Of a stretch of DNA of 64,000 nucleotides, positions 1 through 9,780 are shown in pieces. The notes under the pieces were generated by a model. That model was given only the letters and a program-made list of their open reading frames with translations, searched no databases and was not told the origin of the DNA. The DNA lies in contig NZ_CP060414.2 of assembly GCF_014297595.2 (NCBI RefSeq), positions 434,001 to 498,000 of the forward strand, read 5' to 3'. Both the position numbers and the translations under genes were made by a program. The stretch is from Neisseria musculi. GTDB taxonomy: Bacteria > Pseudomonadota > Gammaproteobacteria > Burkholderiales > Neisseriaceae. Positions within the stretch are counted from its first letter, which is position 1. Each line of letters opens with the position of its first letter.

Positions 1-681
1 ATCACTCCCGGTTTTCTGCCCCATGCAGACGGTTCGGCACTCATCGAATGCGGCAACACCAAGTTAATCTGTACCGCATCGGTTGATGAGGGTGTGCCGC
101 CGTTTCTGCGCGGCAAGGGGCAGGGCTGGATAACGGCGGAATACGGTATGTTGCCCGCATCCGCCGCTTCGCGTATGCGCCGCGAGGCGGCGGCCGGCAA
201 ACAGAGCGGGCGCACACAGGAGATCCAGCGTTTAATCGGCCGCTCGCTGCGCGCGGCGGTAGATTTGGCAAGCTTGGGCGAGCGTCAGATTATCATCGAC
301 TGCGATGTTGTCCAGGCCGATGGCGGCACGCGCACCGCCGGCATCACAGGCGCATTCGTGGCCTTGCAGATGGCGTTGGACAAATTATCGGCGGCGGGGC
401 TGCTGCCGCACAATCCCGTGCGCGAAGCAGTGGCGGCGGTGTCGGCAGGCATAGTGGGCGGGGTGCCGCTGCTGGATTTGGACTACATCGAAGATTCGGG
501 CTGCGAAAGCGATGTCAATATGGTGATGACGGCTTCGGGCAAAATCATCGAAATACAGGGCACGGCAGAAGGAGCGCCGTTCAGCGTAGAAGAATTGGGC
601 GCATTGATTAAGCTGGGGCAGAAAGGCATAGCCGAATTGGTGCGGCACCAGCAGCAGGCCTTGGCAACTGCCCGCCGCTGA
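1..681 (+). CDS. rph: Ribonuclease PH (5' end outside window)
   Basis: Phosphorolytic 3'-5' exoribonuclease that trims tRNA 3' ends using inorganic phosphate. The frame is open from base 1 and gives 226 residues. By family length about 15 N-terminal residues lie before the window. Visible are the substrate-binding stretch [18 protein letters not shown], the phosphate-site segment [12 protein letters not shown] and the acidic catalytic stretch [10 protein letters not shown]. The gene ends in TGA and is followed by an inverted uptake-sequence pair that probably terminates it. Identification rests on full-length family resemblance; only the missing start is uncertain. Confidence 0.95.
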   Translation: MTPGFLPHADGSALIECGNTKLICTASVDEGVPPFLRGKGQGWITAEYGMLPASAASRMRREAAAGKQSGRTQEIQRLIGRSLRAAVDLASLGERQIIIDCDVVQADGGTRTAGITGAFVALQMALDKLSAAGLLPHNPVREAVAAVSAGIVGGVPLLDLDYIEDSGCESDVNMVMTASGKIIEIQGTAEGAPFSVEELGALIKLGQKGIAELVRHQQQALATARR

Positions 682-728
682 TGCGGCACAGGCATCTGCC
701 GCCGAACCCGTCTGAAAAACGTATCCAG

Positions 729-763
729 GCCGTCTGAAAAAACCAACCGCGCTTTCAGACGGC
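729..763. terminator. Inverted DUS pair (rph terminator)
   Basis: gccgtctgaaa is followed 13 bases later by its inverted copy tttcagacggc. Such inverted Neisseria uptake sequences form an 11-bp hairpin and commonly act as terminators; this one lies just after rph and before coaBC. Confidence 0.75.
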
Positions 764-783
764 TCACACCCTGAATCAAACCT

Positions 784-1968
784 ATGATAAACAAACATAT
801 CCTGCTCGGCATCAGCGGCGGCATCGCCGCCTATAAATCCTGCGAACTCGTGCGCCTTTTGAAAAAGCAGGGCCACAGCGTAACCGTGGCGATGAGCCGC
901 GCTGCCACCGAATTTGTTTCACCGCTCACTTTTCAGGCCTTAAGCGGCAACCCCGTGCTGACCGAAACCCACGGCGGGGCATCCGGCGGCAACGGCATGG
1001 CGCACATCAATCTCACCCGCAGAGCCGATGTGTTTCTGATTGCCCCCGCCAGTGCCAACACCATCGCCAAAATCGCAGGCGGCATTGCCGACAACCTGCT
1101 CACCAACTTGGCCGCCGCGCGCAAATGCCCGCTGGCCGTTGCCCCGGCAATGAATGTGGAAATGTGGTCCAACCCTGCCAACCAACGCAATATTGCACAG
1201 CTGCGTTCAGACGGCATCACCGTGTTCCAGCCCGCTGAAGGCGAGCAGGTTTGCGGCGAAACCGGCGTGGGCCGTATGCCCGAAGCCGCCGAGCTGGCCG
1301 ATTTGCTGCCCGATATGTGGAGTGCCAAATTATTGCAGGGCAAAAAAGTGCTGATAACGGCCGGCGCAACATTTGAAGCCATCGACCCCGTGCGCGGCAT
1401 CACCAATATTTCCAGCGGCCAAATGGGCATGGCGATCGCCCGCGCCTGCCGCGCCGCCGGAGCGGAAGTGTCGCTGGTTTACGGCCAGATTCAAACAGGG
1501 TTACCCACCGGTTTGGCGCACGCCGAGCAGGCGGTGAGCGCCGAAGCCATGTACCGCGCGGTGATGAACCACATCGGCGGCCAAGACATTTTTATTTCCG
1601 TGGCCGCCGTAGCGGACTATAAAGTGAAGAACAGCAGTGCACAAAAACTGAAGAAAACCGCAGACGGCACCCCGCCCCTTATCGAACTGGCCGAAAATCC
1701 CGACATCCTCGCCGCTGCCGCCTCGCTTTCCAACGCCCCCTTCTGCGTGGGGTTCGCCGCCGAGAGTGAAAACATGCTCGAACATGCACGCGCCAAACGG
1801 CTGAAAAAAAACATTCCCATGTTGGTAGCCAACGATGTAGCAGTAGCGATGGGCAAAAGCACCAACCGCATCACCATCATCACCGAAACCGGCGAAACCA
1901 CGTTTCCCGAAACCGATAAAGACCAAGCAGCTGCAGAGATTGTGAAGACAATAGCGCAAAGCGTCTGA
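784..1968 (+). CDS. coaBC: Bifunctional phosphopantothenoylcysteine decarboxylase / phosphopantothenate-cysteine ligase
   Basis: Catalyses two consecutive steps of coenzyme A synthesis: joining cysteine to 4'-phosphopantothenate (CTP-dependent) and decarboxylating the product. The 394-residue length is normal. Residues 1-180 form the flavoprotein CoaC domain (GISGGIAAYKS near the N-terminus, then MAHINLTRRAD with the active-site His, and PAMNVEMW). From about residue 190 the CoaB domain begins (KKVLITAGATFEAIDPVRGI, SSGQMG, AVADYK). It is followed by an AT-rich gap and an insertion sequence, so it appears to be the last gene of its unit. Confidence 0.95.
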   Translation: MINKHILLGISGGIAAYKSCELVRLLKKQGHSVTVAMSRAATEFVSPLTFQALSGNPVLTETHGGASGGNGMAHINLTRRADVFLIAPASANTIAKIAGGIADNLLTNLAAARKCPLAVAPAMNVEMWSNPANQRNIAQLRSDGITVFQPAEGEQVCGETGVGRMPEAAELADLLPDMWSAKLLQGKKVLITAGATFEAIDPVRGITNISSGQMGMAIARACRAAGAEVSLVYGQIQTGLPTGLAHAEQAVSAEAMYRAVMNHIGGQDIFISVAAVADYKVKNSSAQKLKKTADGTPPLIELAENPDILAAAASLSNAPFCVGFAAESENMLEHARAKRLKKNIPMLVANDVAVAMGKSTNRITIITETGETTFPETDKDQAAAEIVKTIAQSV

Positions 1969-2262
1969 TTCGGAGGGCGGAAGATTTTTTAATCTATAAA
2001 ATACGGTTGATTAATTTTGACAAAGACCAAGCAAAGGGATGGCTATGCAAGTATGGTAGTAGTGTTGTAATACTGTATCAATCTAAATTTAATCTATCAG
2101 AATAATTATTTACTCTATTACAGCGTTGTGCTGTACCTTAATCTAAAGAGCAGAACAGCTAGATAAACTGTAAAAGTGGCAATATCATCGGTTCTATACC
2201 AGCGATATTGTCTGCAACTTATCACCTTATCAAAATTGAAACAAGGAAATTTGATTATTTTA
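1969..2262. other. AT-rich non-coding gap
   Basis: About 290 bases between coaBC and the IS1016-like element. It is much richer in A and T than the surrounding genes and has no convincing reading frame, uptake sequence or terminator. Confidence 0.5.
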
Positions 2263-2972
2263 GAGGCTGAAGTAGATTAGCCCTAAATACCACACCAATC
2301 CCGCAAGATTTTCAACTGCTCACTTGGTGTGCCAAAGTTAAAACGAAACCCGCATTCTTTCAAGAATAGGGGAAAAGACTTTCGGTCGATTTCGTTGTAT
2401 TTGCGCAGCACACGCTTGGCTTGATTCCAAAAATTCCCAATGCCGTTGATGTGGTTTTGCCTCTGGGCAAATGTCTTGCCGTGGTTAATCCTATGGTGGT
2501 GAAAACCGCCGACATCCAGGACATCATCGCTGCTTAAACTGTCGGTATACACCACACTGTCCGGCATGATTTTCTTCGCAATAACAGGCAGCAAACTCTC
2601 TTTTTTGGCGTTATCCACGACCACGGTATAAACCTTGCCGCCACGTTTGGGAATACCGAAAACCACCACTTTGCCTGCGGCTCCTGTGCCGCGTTTTCCT
2701 TTGCGCTTACCGCCGGAGCAGTGCTCATCTGACTCTACGGAACCTTCAAAAACCTGATGCCTCCAAGGCCGAATGATGGCTGATGACGAGGCGGATTTTG
2801 CAGTAAAAGAGTATGGCGGTGTTGGGCCGGATACCCAAGACATCGGCAGCCGAACGGCGGTAACTTCCGGCACAAAATATCTGAGTAGTGTCCTCTGTGC
2901 TTTTTTGCTTAATTTACAGTTTGTTATCTTCATTTTAGCAGCCTGTCATGACTGCTAATCTACGTTAGCCCC
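2263..2972 (-). mobile_element. Decayed IS1016-like (IS1595 family) element
   Basis: The ends are matching inverted repeats: gaggctgaagtagattag at the left and the complement of gctaatctacgttagcccc at the right. The flanking bases ttatttta (2255-2262) recur one base beyond the right end (2974-2981), consistent with an 8-bp target duplication typical of IS1595-family elements. The element is about 710 bp and contains a single damaged transposase gene. It is clearly diverged from the second IS1016 copy at 32541-33260. Confidence 0.8.
2283..2933 (-). pseudogene. IS1016-like transposase, scrambled by two compensating frameshifts
   Basis: The 216-codon frame is open, but residues about 29-62 are nonsense. 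Reading that stretch one base out of phase gives RSAADVLGIRPNTAILFY, which matches the usual helix-turn-helix region of IS1016-type transposases. One base is therefore missing near the motif VTA and one change near FEG restores the frame. The rest is recognisable: KRKGKRG, VVFGI, VYTDSLSS, QRQNHINGI and FWNQAKR. Several conserved residues are also altered (DEH where DES is usual). It is probably inactive. Confidence 0.85.
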
Positions 2973-3064
2973 TTTATTTTAAGGTTGGCTTTTGCTGGTG
3001 CAGGAGTGGTGATAATCTGATGTTTCAGACGGCATAGTAAATTTTGTAAAATTTTCCGGCCGTT

Positions 3065-3976
3065 TTATTCCCGCAATGCTGCTACTAGAGCGTTTAATAC
3101 CGGTGAGCTTATGTGGTGGTTGGGGTAATAAAGATAATAGCCGTCATAGCTTATTGCCCAGTCATCGAGCACGCTTACCAGTGCGCCGCTTGCGAGCTCT
3201 CTGCTGACGATGTCGTCAAACACGCAAACCAGTCCTAAATCTGCCAGTGCGATTTGTTTGAGCAGCTCGCTGCTGCCGTCGGCCAACAGCCGGGCCTGTG
3301 GGTGGAATTGTAGGGTTTTGCCGCTTTTGGGATGGCGGAGATCCCATGTCCAAACGGCACCGGTGGTGGGCTGCCTGGAAGAATGGCATTCGTGGGCAGA
3401 CAAATCAGCAGGGGTTTGCGGTGTGCCGTGTGCCGTGTGTGGACAGATAGGCAGGGCTGGCGATAATGCGCATGGTGAGCGGCGGGGAAATGCGCACGGA
3501 AACCATATCTTGCGCGATATAGCCGCCCAGTCTGATGCCGGCATCGAAGCGTTCGGCAACAATATCGACCATGCGCGGTTCGCAGGCAGGTTCGAGGCTG
3601 ATTTCGGGGTATCGGCGTATAAATGATTGTAGTTTTTTCCACAATACATAGCGGAAGGCGTGTAGGTTGCCGTTGATGCGCAGGCTGCCTCTGAGCGTGT
3701 TGCGGAAGTTGCCGAGATTATTGAGGCCGGCATCGATGGCTTCAAACAGGGGGCGAGATCGGTATAAAGCTGCCTGCCTGCTTCGGTAAGCGAGATGCTG
3801 CGGGTGGTGCGGTGAAACAGCCTGATGTGCAGCCGGTTTTCCAGTGTGCGTATGGCGTGGCTCAATGCAGAGGCGGAAACGCCCATCTGTGCGCCTGCTT
3901 TGGTGAAGCTGCCGGTTTGTGCTACCGCAATAAAGGTGCGCAGGTCGTTGAGGTTTTCTTTTATGGTGATCGGCAA
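3065..3976 (-). pseudogene. LysR-family regulator with two compensating frameshifts
   Basis: The N-terminal 70 residues are a normal LysR helix-turn-helix (FIAVAQTGSFTKAGAQMGVS, SHAIRTLE, LFHRTTRS) and the last 100 residues are a normal effector domain end. The middle is in the wrong frame; the alternative frame at 3421-3644 reads a proper LysR segment (AERFDAGIRLGGY). Two changes explain it: a run of five Gs at 3749-3753 where six would keep frame, and a 7-bp tandem duplication gtgtgcc at 3421-3434. Removing one copy and adding one G rebuilds an intact protein. Target genes are unknown. Confidence 0.8.
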
Positions 3977-4054
3977 ATTTATTTCACAAGTGGTGTGGTT
4001 TTACCCGTTAAAGGAAACGGGTAACGGCTGCAATGCGCTATAGTAGATTCATTT

Positions 4055-4440
4055 TAAAATGATGATGGCGGCAGCTTTGCACTGCCTGTAGCTTTCTGCT
4101 TTGTGTTTGTTGGCGGGCCAGTCGTATCAGGCCGTCTGAAAGATTTTTTTCAGACGGCCTGAGTTTTTCTGATGCGGGAAAACTGCATACGGAGAAGCCG
4201 ATAATAAATAAATTATATTTAAAAATTAATTAGTTATTTGTTAGCCGCGCGCCATCATGCCGCAGTTTGATGGGCGGGATTGCTGCAGCCTGCTTTAAAA
4301 CGATGATGCGCTGCTTCCCCTTATCGTGCTGCCTGCGGCTTTCTGCTTTGTGTTTGTCGGAGGATTGGCCGTATCAGGCCGTTTGAAAGATTTTTTCAGA
4401 CGGCCTGATAGTTTCGATGCGGGGCCGGTATAACCGGTAT
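4055..4440. repeat. Two imperfect ~110-bp direct repeats with DUS hairpins, in a gene-free gap
   Basis: The gap 3977-4749 has no supported gene. It holds two diverged copies of one unit (about 4055-4165 and 4297-4410). Both contain ctttctgctttgtgtttgt, then gtatcaggccgt and an inverted uptake-sequence hairpin (4130-4159 and 4377-4405). The second hairpin has a mutated left arm (ggccgtttgaa). The hairpin nearest ribA may serve as a terminator for convergent transcripts. Confidence 0.6.
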
Positions 4441-4749
4441 GGGAACGATTCTGCTGCTGCCTCGGGGATGACTGGCATGGCTGTTCTCTTCGATTGAGTC
4501 ACAATAATGCCGCAGTGCGGCAAGTGGGGCTCGGTTTTTTCCGACTTCAAATGATGGTAGTGGCCCGCTTTGCTGTTAATTATCGTTGGATTAAATTGAA
4601 ATCGATGCGGCTCTTGCCTTGCCGCAGCTTGCAGCGTTTGCGGGTTGCCCGCGCTTTGTTTTGTCAAACTTAAACCTATGGCAAGATAAATTCTGCCAAG
4701 AACCCGGCCTAAGTTTATCGGTAAGCATGCTGAAGAAGTTGGGCTGCCT

Positions 4750-5337
4750 TTAAAACCAATGGCCGAGTTTTGCGGCTTTGGTGCTGAGGTAGCGTTCGTT
4801 TTCTATGTTTTCCCCCACTTGCAGCGGCACACGTTCGACCACTCTGATGCCGGCATCGGCCAGCACCTGCACTTTTTCAGGGTTGTTGGTTAAGAGCTTC
4901 ACTTCTTTCACGCCCAAATGCTCGAAAATATGCTTGGCCGGCGTGAAGTCGCGGGCATCTACCGGCAGACCCAGTGCCACATTGGCCTCCACCGTGTCCA
5001 AACCCTGATCTTGCAGCCGGTAGGCGCGGATTTTATTGATCAGGCCGATACCGCGCCCTTCTTGACGCAGATAGACAATCACGCCGCGCCCGGCCTGCTG
5101 CACAGCCTGCATGGCTGCCTGGAGCTGCGGGCCGCAGTCGCATTTTTGCGAAAACAGCGCATCGCCGGTTAAGCACTCGGAATGTATGCGCGCCGGCACC
5201 GGCGTGCCATCGGCAATATCGCCCATGGTCAGCGCCACGTGTTCCTGTCCGCCGGTTTCTTCAAACCCGTGCAGCGTAAACACGCCCCATTCGGTAGGCA
5301 GGCGGCAGGCGGCGATAAATTTCAACGGTTTAGTCAT
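4750..5337 (-). CDS. ribA: GTP cyclohydrolase II
   Basis: First committed step of riboflavin synthesis: opens GTP to the pyrimidine precursor, formate and pyrophosphate. The chosen ATG at 5337 gives 195 residues, the standard RibA length; the open frame runs further upstream but overlaps the neighbouring gene. Seen are the zinc ligands in [19 protein letters not shown] and [15 protein letters not shown]. The start overlaps the end of the upstream GAF-domain gene by 8 bases, indicating co-translation. Confidence 0.95.
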   Translation of the reverse strand: MTKPLKFIAACRLPTEWGVFTLHGFEETGGQEHVALTMGDIADGTPVPARIHSECLTGDALFSQKCDCGPQLQAAMQAVQQAGRGVIVYLRQEGRGIGLINKIRAYRLQDQGLDTVEANVALGLPVDARDFTPAKHIFEHLGVKEVKLLTNNPEKVQVLADAGIRVVERVPLQVGENIENERYLSTKAAKLGHWF

Positions 5338-5998
5338 TTTGTTCCTCTTGATATTCGGGTTGCAGCAACGCAGCCATCGGCTCGGCCAATGCCAGCGCCA
5401 GCGCCACCCAATCGGCCTGAACAGCTTCAGTGAGCGCACCTTTGCTTTCGTATTCCACATGGACAACGCCGAGCACACTGCCGTTTTGCGAGCAGACCGG
5501 CAGCGACATCTGGCTTTGGCTGCGGCTGTTACGGCTGCCTTCGAGCGCCCCGGAAGCAAGCCAGTGCGACACATCTTCTGCCAGATTCAGCCAACCGGTT
5601 TGCGCCGAACGCACCGGCAGGTGGAAACGGGCATACTCTTCATTAACCGGCATTTGTTGCGCCAACGCCAGCCCTTGTTGCGCCAAACGCAGCAGAAACG
5701 GGCTTTGCCCGGACGGCAGCAGGGCATACACCACCGCACTTTGCGCGGCCACGGTTCGGCTGTAGGCAGAATCCAAGGCCATGAAAATCTGCTTCAGCAG
5801 GGCTTCGTGTCCGGCGGTGGGCGCGATATGTTCCGACAGCACGGCATCACCTGCGGCATACCATAAAACTTCGCGGTCGATTTCGCCCCGGCCGTTGTGC
5901 ATCACTGTTTGCGCCGCCAGAACGCCCACGCGGACTTCATCTTCAGATAACCGCAAACCTTGTGTTTGCAGATAATCGCGGATCAGTGAAACAGGCAT
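5330..5998 (-). CDS. GAF-domain protein upstream of ribA
   Basis: A 222-residue soluble protein with no signal peptide. The central and C-terminal part ([22 protein letters not shown]) resembles a GAF ligand-binding domain. The ATG at 5998 has a good ribosome site (aagggaga) 6-8 bases upstream. It overlaps ribA by 8 bases, so the two are one operon. No catalytic motif is visible and the ligand is unknown. Confidence 0.75.
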   Translation of the reverse strand: MPVSLIRDYLQTQGLRLSEDEVRVGVLAAQTVMHNGRGEIDREVLWYAAGDAVLSEHIAPTAGHEALLKQIFMALDSAYSRTVAAQSAVVYALLPSGQSPFLLRLAQQGLALAQQMPVNEEYARFHLPVRSAQTGWLNLAEDVSHWLASGALEGSRNSRSQSQMSLPVCSQNGSVLGVVHVEYESKGALTEAVQADWVALALALAEPMAALLQPEYQEEQND

Positions 5999-6032
5999 GG
6001 CTCTCCCTTTTCTTGCATTAATTCGGCATTGA

Positions 6033-6057
6033 GGCCGTCTGAATATTTCAGACGGCC
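6033..6057. terminator. Inverted DUS pair between divergent units
   Basis: ggccgtctgaa and its inverted copy are separated by three bases. The hairpin lies between the leftward GAF-ribA operon and the rightward tRNA gene. In this divergent position it is more likely an uptake-sequence site than a needed terminator. Confidence 0.6.
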
Positions 6058-6112
6058 TATTCGGTTGGTTCGTATAATTGTGCGCATTATACCTTTTTTC
6101 AGGCTCGGAAGA

Positions 6113-6141
6113 TTGGCATCTTTTCAGGCTTTCGGTATAAT
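6113..6141 (+). promoter_or_regulatory. Sigma-70 promoter of tRNA-Leu
   Basis: TTGGCA (6113-6118) and a perfect TATAAT (6136-6141) are separated by 17 bases. The predicted start falls about 18 bases before the mature tRNA. Confidence 0.8.
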
Positions 6142-6165
6142 CTCCCCCGTTCCATTTCATTTTAT

Positions 6166-6250
6166 GCGGAAGTGGCGAAATTGGTAGACGCACTGGATTT
6201 AGGTTCCAGCGCCGCAAGGTGTGAGAGTTCGAGTCTCTCCTTCCGCACCA
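6166..6250 (+). tRNA. tRNA-Leu (anticodon UAG)
   Basis: An 85-base class II tRNA with a long variable arm and encoded CCA. The acceptor gcggaag pairs with cttccgc. The anticodon stem ctgga/tccag encloses tttaggt, giving anticodon TAG. The T-arm is gagttcgagtctc. A U-rich hairpin terminator follows directly. The tRNA is the likely original attachment site of the adjacent decayed island, because an integrase remnant starts 220 bases downstream. Confidence 0.97.
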
Positions 6251-6262
6251 CCCTATAAAAAT

Positions 6263-6287
6263 AACAGCCTTTACGGGCTGTTTTTTT
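6263..6287 (+). terminator. Rho-independent terminator of tRNA-Leu
   Basis: The stem aacagcc/gggctgtt has a short loop and is followed by a run of Ts. Confidence 0.85.
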
Positions 6288-6470
6288 ACGTCTGATACTG
6301 TCCAACGCCACAAACCAAGATTCAAGCACAGCAAGGCTTACAGCCCGATAAAGGGCATTTTCAGACAGCCTTGATTATCCAATACAGTAAAATCCCGTCT
6401 AATTGAATAAACCAAAAAACGGGGGTATATTTGGGGGTGTCTGAAAATACCCCTAAAAAATACCCCCAAA

Positions 6471-7660
6471 ATGCCGTTAAACGACCGCCAAATAAAGAAC
6501 GCCAAGCCCGCCGAGAAGCCGTACAAACTGGCAGACGGCGGGGGTATGTTTTTGCAGGTTACACCAGCGGGCGGCAAGTTATGGCGGCTGAAATACCGCA
6601 TAGACGGAAAAGAGAAATTACTTTCAATAGGCAAATATCCCACCGTTTCTTTGTCTGAAGCCCGCAAAGCCGCCGAAAATGCCCGCCGCTTGCTTGCCGC
6701 AGGCCAAGACCCCGCCGCCGCCAAGCAACAGGCCAAACAGAAACGGCAGGCCGCCCTACTGAATACCTTTGCCGCAATCACGCAGCAATGGCACGCCCAA
6801 AACTGCCGCCGGGAAGAGAACACGCCGGACGCGTACTGCATTATTCTGAAACAGCGTTGTAGCTCCGCAGAAACCGGTTTCCTGTCGGAAACAGACGTTT
6901 TCCCGCATATCGGCAGCCGCCCTCCGATTAAAGAATTTCGGATAAACGATATAAAGACCGTAAATCGAGCATATCGCCGAATGGGGCGCATTGGAAACCG
7001 CAGAGAAAATCAGGCAATGGATAGGCGGCGTTTTCAATTATGCCGCCATGCTTGAACAGGCAGACGGCAACCACGCCGCTCCGCTTGTCGATTATCTGCC
7101 CAAACGGCAGGCTGCCCATATGCCCGCCCTGCCGCGCGAAGAACTAACCGAGTTTTTCAGACGGCCACTGCCGGCCGGTACACACCAACAAAACCGCCTA
7201 TGCGTTTTGCTGATTATGCTTTGCTTTGCCCGCAATAACGAAATACGAGGCGGCAGATGCCAAGAAATCAACTTTGACAAGAAAACACGGGCAAATTCCC
7301 ACTGAGCGCATGAAACACCTCCGCGCCCACATTATCCCGCCGGCAAACCGGCCGCTTGAGCTTTTGGCCGAACTTCACGCCATCATGGGGCACAGCCCGT
7401 TTCTGTTCCCCAGCCGAACCGCCATAGACGGCCATATCAGCGAAAACACGGCGGGTAAGATTATTAACGGCATGGGATATAAAGGCATGGCCACACCCCA
7501 CGGCTTCCGAAGCCTTGCAAGCAGCGTATTAAACGAGCAGGGTTATAACCCCGATGCCATAGAGCGGCAGCTAGCCCATGTAGAACAAAACAAAGTAAGG
7601 GCGGCATACCACCACACGGAATATCTGCTACAACGGGTAGAAATGATGCAATGGTATTTT
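6471..7660 (+). pseudogene. P4-type tyrosine integrase, broken
   Basis: Site-specific recombinase for an island at the adjacent tRNA-Leu. The N-terminal arm-binding domain is clear (MPLNDRQIKNAKP, ADGGGMFLQV, LSIGKYPTVSLSEARKAAE). The catalytic end is in two other frames (RQWIGGVFNYA at about 7015; HGFRSLASSVLNEQGYNPD and ERQLAHVEQNKVRAAY at about 7500-7610). All catalytic residue types (Arg, His-x-x-Arg, His, Tyr) are still visible. At least two frameshifts (near 6975 and 7285) and an inserted hairpin repeat at about 6861-6902 destroy it. No second copy of the tRNA 3' end marks the other island edge. Confidence 0.85.
6861..6902. repeat. Hairpin repeat inside the integrase remnant
   Basis: agctccgcag followed by the palindrome gaaaccggtttc and the hairpin gtttcctgtcggaaac. 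A 41-bp copy with about five differences lies at 51330-51370. In the integrase it adds residues (SSAETGFLSET) between two segments that are contiguous in normal family members, so it looks inserted. Confidence 0.65.
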
Positions 7661-8400
7661 AGACTATTTGCTATTTGCGCGAACGGCATAATCAAGCCCA
7701 CGCTCTGGTTGAGAGTGAAACAAAATGAGCCAAGATATACCCTTTTCTGATTTGCCTGATTTAAGCAATTGGAGACTTACGCCGACACTGAACAATAGAG
7801 CAGGCATCATTACTTTTTGGCGGCATTGACCCTACTTTTTGCCAAAATGGATTTGATGATTCGGGCAGGTTTCCCGCCACACAATTCAGGTGCGCATATT
7901 GCGAGGCAGGCATTTTTAGGCGATATCATTTTGAAAACGCTTGCTGTTCATGAGCTTTTTTGTTTGACTATAACGGAGCATCATATAAAGCAGGCACATA
8001 AACAGGGGCAGAGTATCCATTTGAGGATTGATATTGAGCGCACTAACTATAGTAATGATATTGCCAAACAACGCTGCGAGGGGATGCGTTGGAACATCGT
8101 CAACGCCATGAACAAAGCGCAGCCGCACGCTACTGCCGAAACGTTTGCTCGACATCATGAACGCGATTTATCCGCAAGCCACTGCGTTGGAGATGCTCCA
8201 GCAGCTCGACTATCTAGCGTATTGTCGAAGCAATGTTTAACGAGTTGATTGAGTGGGTCGTGTCGCTGAATTTCTGCAACGTGGTCTGTCTAAGGTTCGA
8301 GCTGTTTGAAAATGTCGAGACTTAACTGCTGGATTGGTGCAGGATTAGCAGCGTGGTGAAACCGAAAATAACATTCTCGACCACTTAGCTTAACATTTTC
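7661..8400. other. Degenerate phage/island DNA
   Basis: Between the integrase remnant and the Mu-like fragments. One 143-codon open frame (7817-8248, plus strand) exists but has no recognisable domain. A second frame at about 8150-8250 reads LLDIMNAIYPQATALEML and may be more of a phage portal protein. Stops and frame changes are frequent, so this is treated as decaying sequence, not as genes. Confidence 0.5.
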
Positions 8401-8750
8401 CGAATATGGATGACATCACCTTGCAAAACGAGCTGGTTCGAGTGATTTTTCTGTCGAGTTTGATAGGCCGTGTTGAGGCAGTGCGGGATATGAGCTGATG
8501 AATCCGGAATATATCAAGACAATTTTCGACTTAGAGCCGGAAGCAGTGGTCGAATACCTGAAGCAAAAAGGCGTGACCGTTTCATGGGATTAGCAAGACA
8601 TACTAGTGGATGATGAGTACGCAACTGATAACCCGGTTTGGAATGCCATGTATCCGTCGATCGATTTCTGCTGCCGCTGCCGCGCGTGCACCCGTTATCG
8701 CGTGTCGCAGGTGAAAACCATGCCTTGCTCAGGTCGACATTCGGATCGGC
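8401..8750 (+). pseudogene. Mu-like prophage fragments: portal C-terminus and head morphogenesis (gpF)
   Basis: 8405-8503 reads MDDITLQNELVRVIFLSSL and ends like the C-terminus of Mu-like portal proteins (gp29, DUF935). The next frame starts at once (8499), as in Mu-like phages, with MNPEYIKTIFDLEPEAV, KQKGVTVSWD, then a TAG stop, and further on NPVWNAMYP and FCCRCR. These match the start and the Cys-containing end of Mu gp30/F head proteins with the middle deleted. The assignment is from pattern memory, so moderately sure. Confidence 0.55.
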
Positions 8751-8988
8751 TTCGGCAGTAACGAAATACACTGACTTGCATATTGACGGAAAGTTTGCCG
8801 CACTAAGTGTAGGCTTCAATGCCAACCAAGGCTAAGCTATGCTCTTAAGCGGGTTTGCAGTTCGCATCTTGATACTGCTTTTATTTTGATTAACTGCGGT
8901 TTGCTATTTAAAAATAACAGGTATTCATCTTGCGTTATTAATTGCTAAGAAGCAAAAATACCGATATGACGAAGAAAAGGCATGATGA

Positions 8989-9780
8989 TTACCACGCGGC
9001 GCAGAATTCGGCCCAGTGGTTTTTTTCTGCCGACAGTGTTTTCAGATGGCTTTTTATGCGTTTGATTTCTAACTCGTATTCATCGGCATCGAGTGCGCCG
9101 CTCATCATGCGGAAGCGCAGAAACATCAGATAAGTGTTGGCGGCATCGGTTTCGCAATAGTTGCGGATGTCTTTCAGACGGCCTGCATGGTAGGCTTCCC
9201 ATACTTTGCTGCCGTCCATGCCGAGTTTGCCGGGAAAGCCGCACAGTTTTGCGATATCGTCAAGCGGTACGCTGGCGCGGGGCTGGTAGAGGGCGAGCAG
9301 ATCCATGAGGTCGCAATGGCGGTTGTGGTAGCGGTTGATGTAGTTGTTCCATTTGAAGTCGCGGCTGTCGCCGAAATCGCCTTCGCCCATATCCCAATAG
9401 CGGGCGGCGGCAATGCCGTGTATCAGGGCGCGGTAGTGCAAAACGGGCAGATCGAAGCCGCCACCGTTCCAGCTCACCAGCTGCGGGGTGTGGGTTTCGA
9501 CCAGATCGAAGAATTTGGCAATCATGGTTTCTTCGTCATCGCTGGTTTCGCCTATGGTGCCGATGTGGATTTTGTCCTGCCCCCAACGCATGCAGCAGGA
9601 GATTGCCACTACTTGGTGAAGGTGGTGCTGCATGAAGTCGCTGCCGGTTTGGGCGCGGCGTTTCTGTTGGGCGAAAACGACCGTATCGGCATCGCTTACG
9701 CTGTCGGGCAGTTCGTAAAGGGTGCGTATGCCTTTTACATCGGGTACGGTTTCGATATCGAAGGCTAAAATAGGGGTCAT
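8989..9780 (-). CDS. Predicted 3'-5' exonuclease (PolB-like exonuclease family)
   Basis: 263 residues of the DnaQ-like fold found alone (Pfam DNA_pol_B_exo2). Motif ExoI is LAFDIETVPD at the N-terminus, ExoII is WNGGGFDLPVL, and ExoIII is the acidic segment YCETDAANTY, so all catalytic acids are present. It probably acts on DNA, but its physiological substrate is not established. The gene stands alone, convergent with the decayed island. Confidence 0.85.
   Translation of the reverse strand: MTPILAFDIETVPDVKGIRTLYELPDSVSDADTVVFAQQKRRAQTGSDFMQHHLHQVVAISCCMRWGQDKIHIGTIGETSDDEETMIAKFFDLVETHTPQLVSWNGGGFDLPVLHYRALIHGIAAARYWDMGEGDFGDSRDFKWNNYINRYHNRHCDLMDLLALYQPRASVPLDDIAKLCGFPGKLGMDGSKVWEAYHAGRLKDIRNYCETDAANTYLMFLRFRMMSGALDADEYELEIKRIKSHLKTLSAEKNHWAEFCAAW

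Noticed and set aside
1969..2262. Possible Correia-type repeat element
   Set aside because: AT-rich, but the characteristic paired ends were not found.
4374..4667. 97-codon minus-strand frame
   Set aside because: Runs through a DUS hairpin and a repeat unit; no ribosome site.
9187..9768. Long plus-strand open frame
   Set aside because: It lies entirely opposite the exonuclease gene, has no ribosome site and reads as a mirror of that gene's codon bias.
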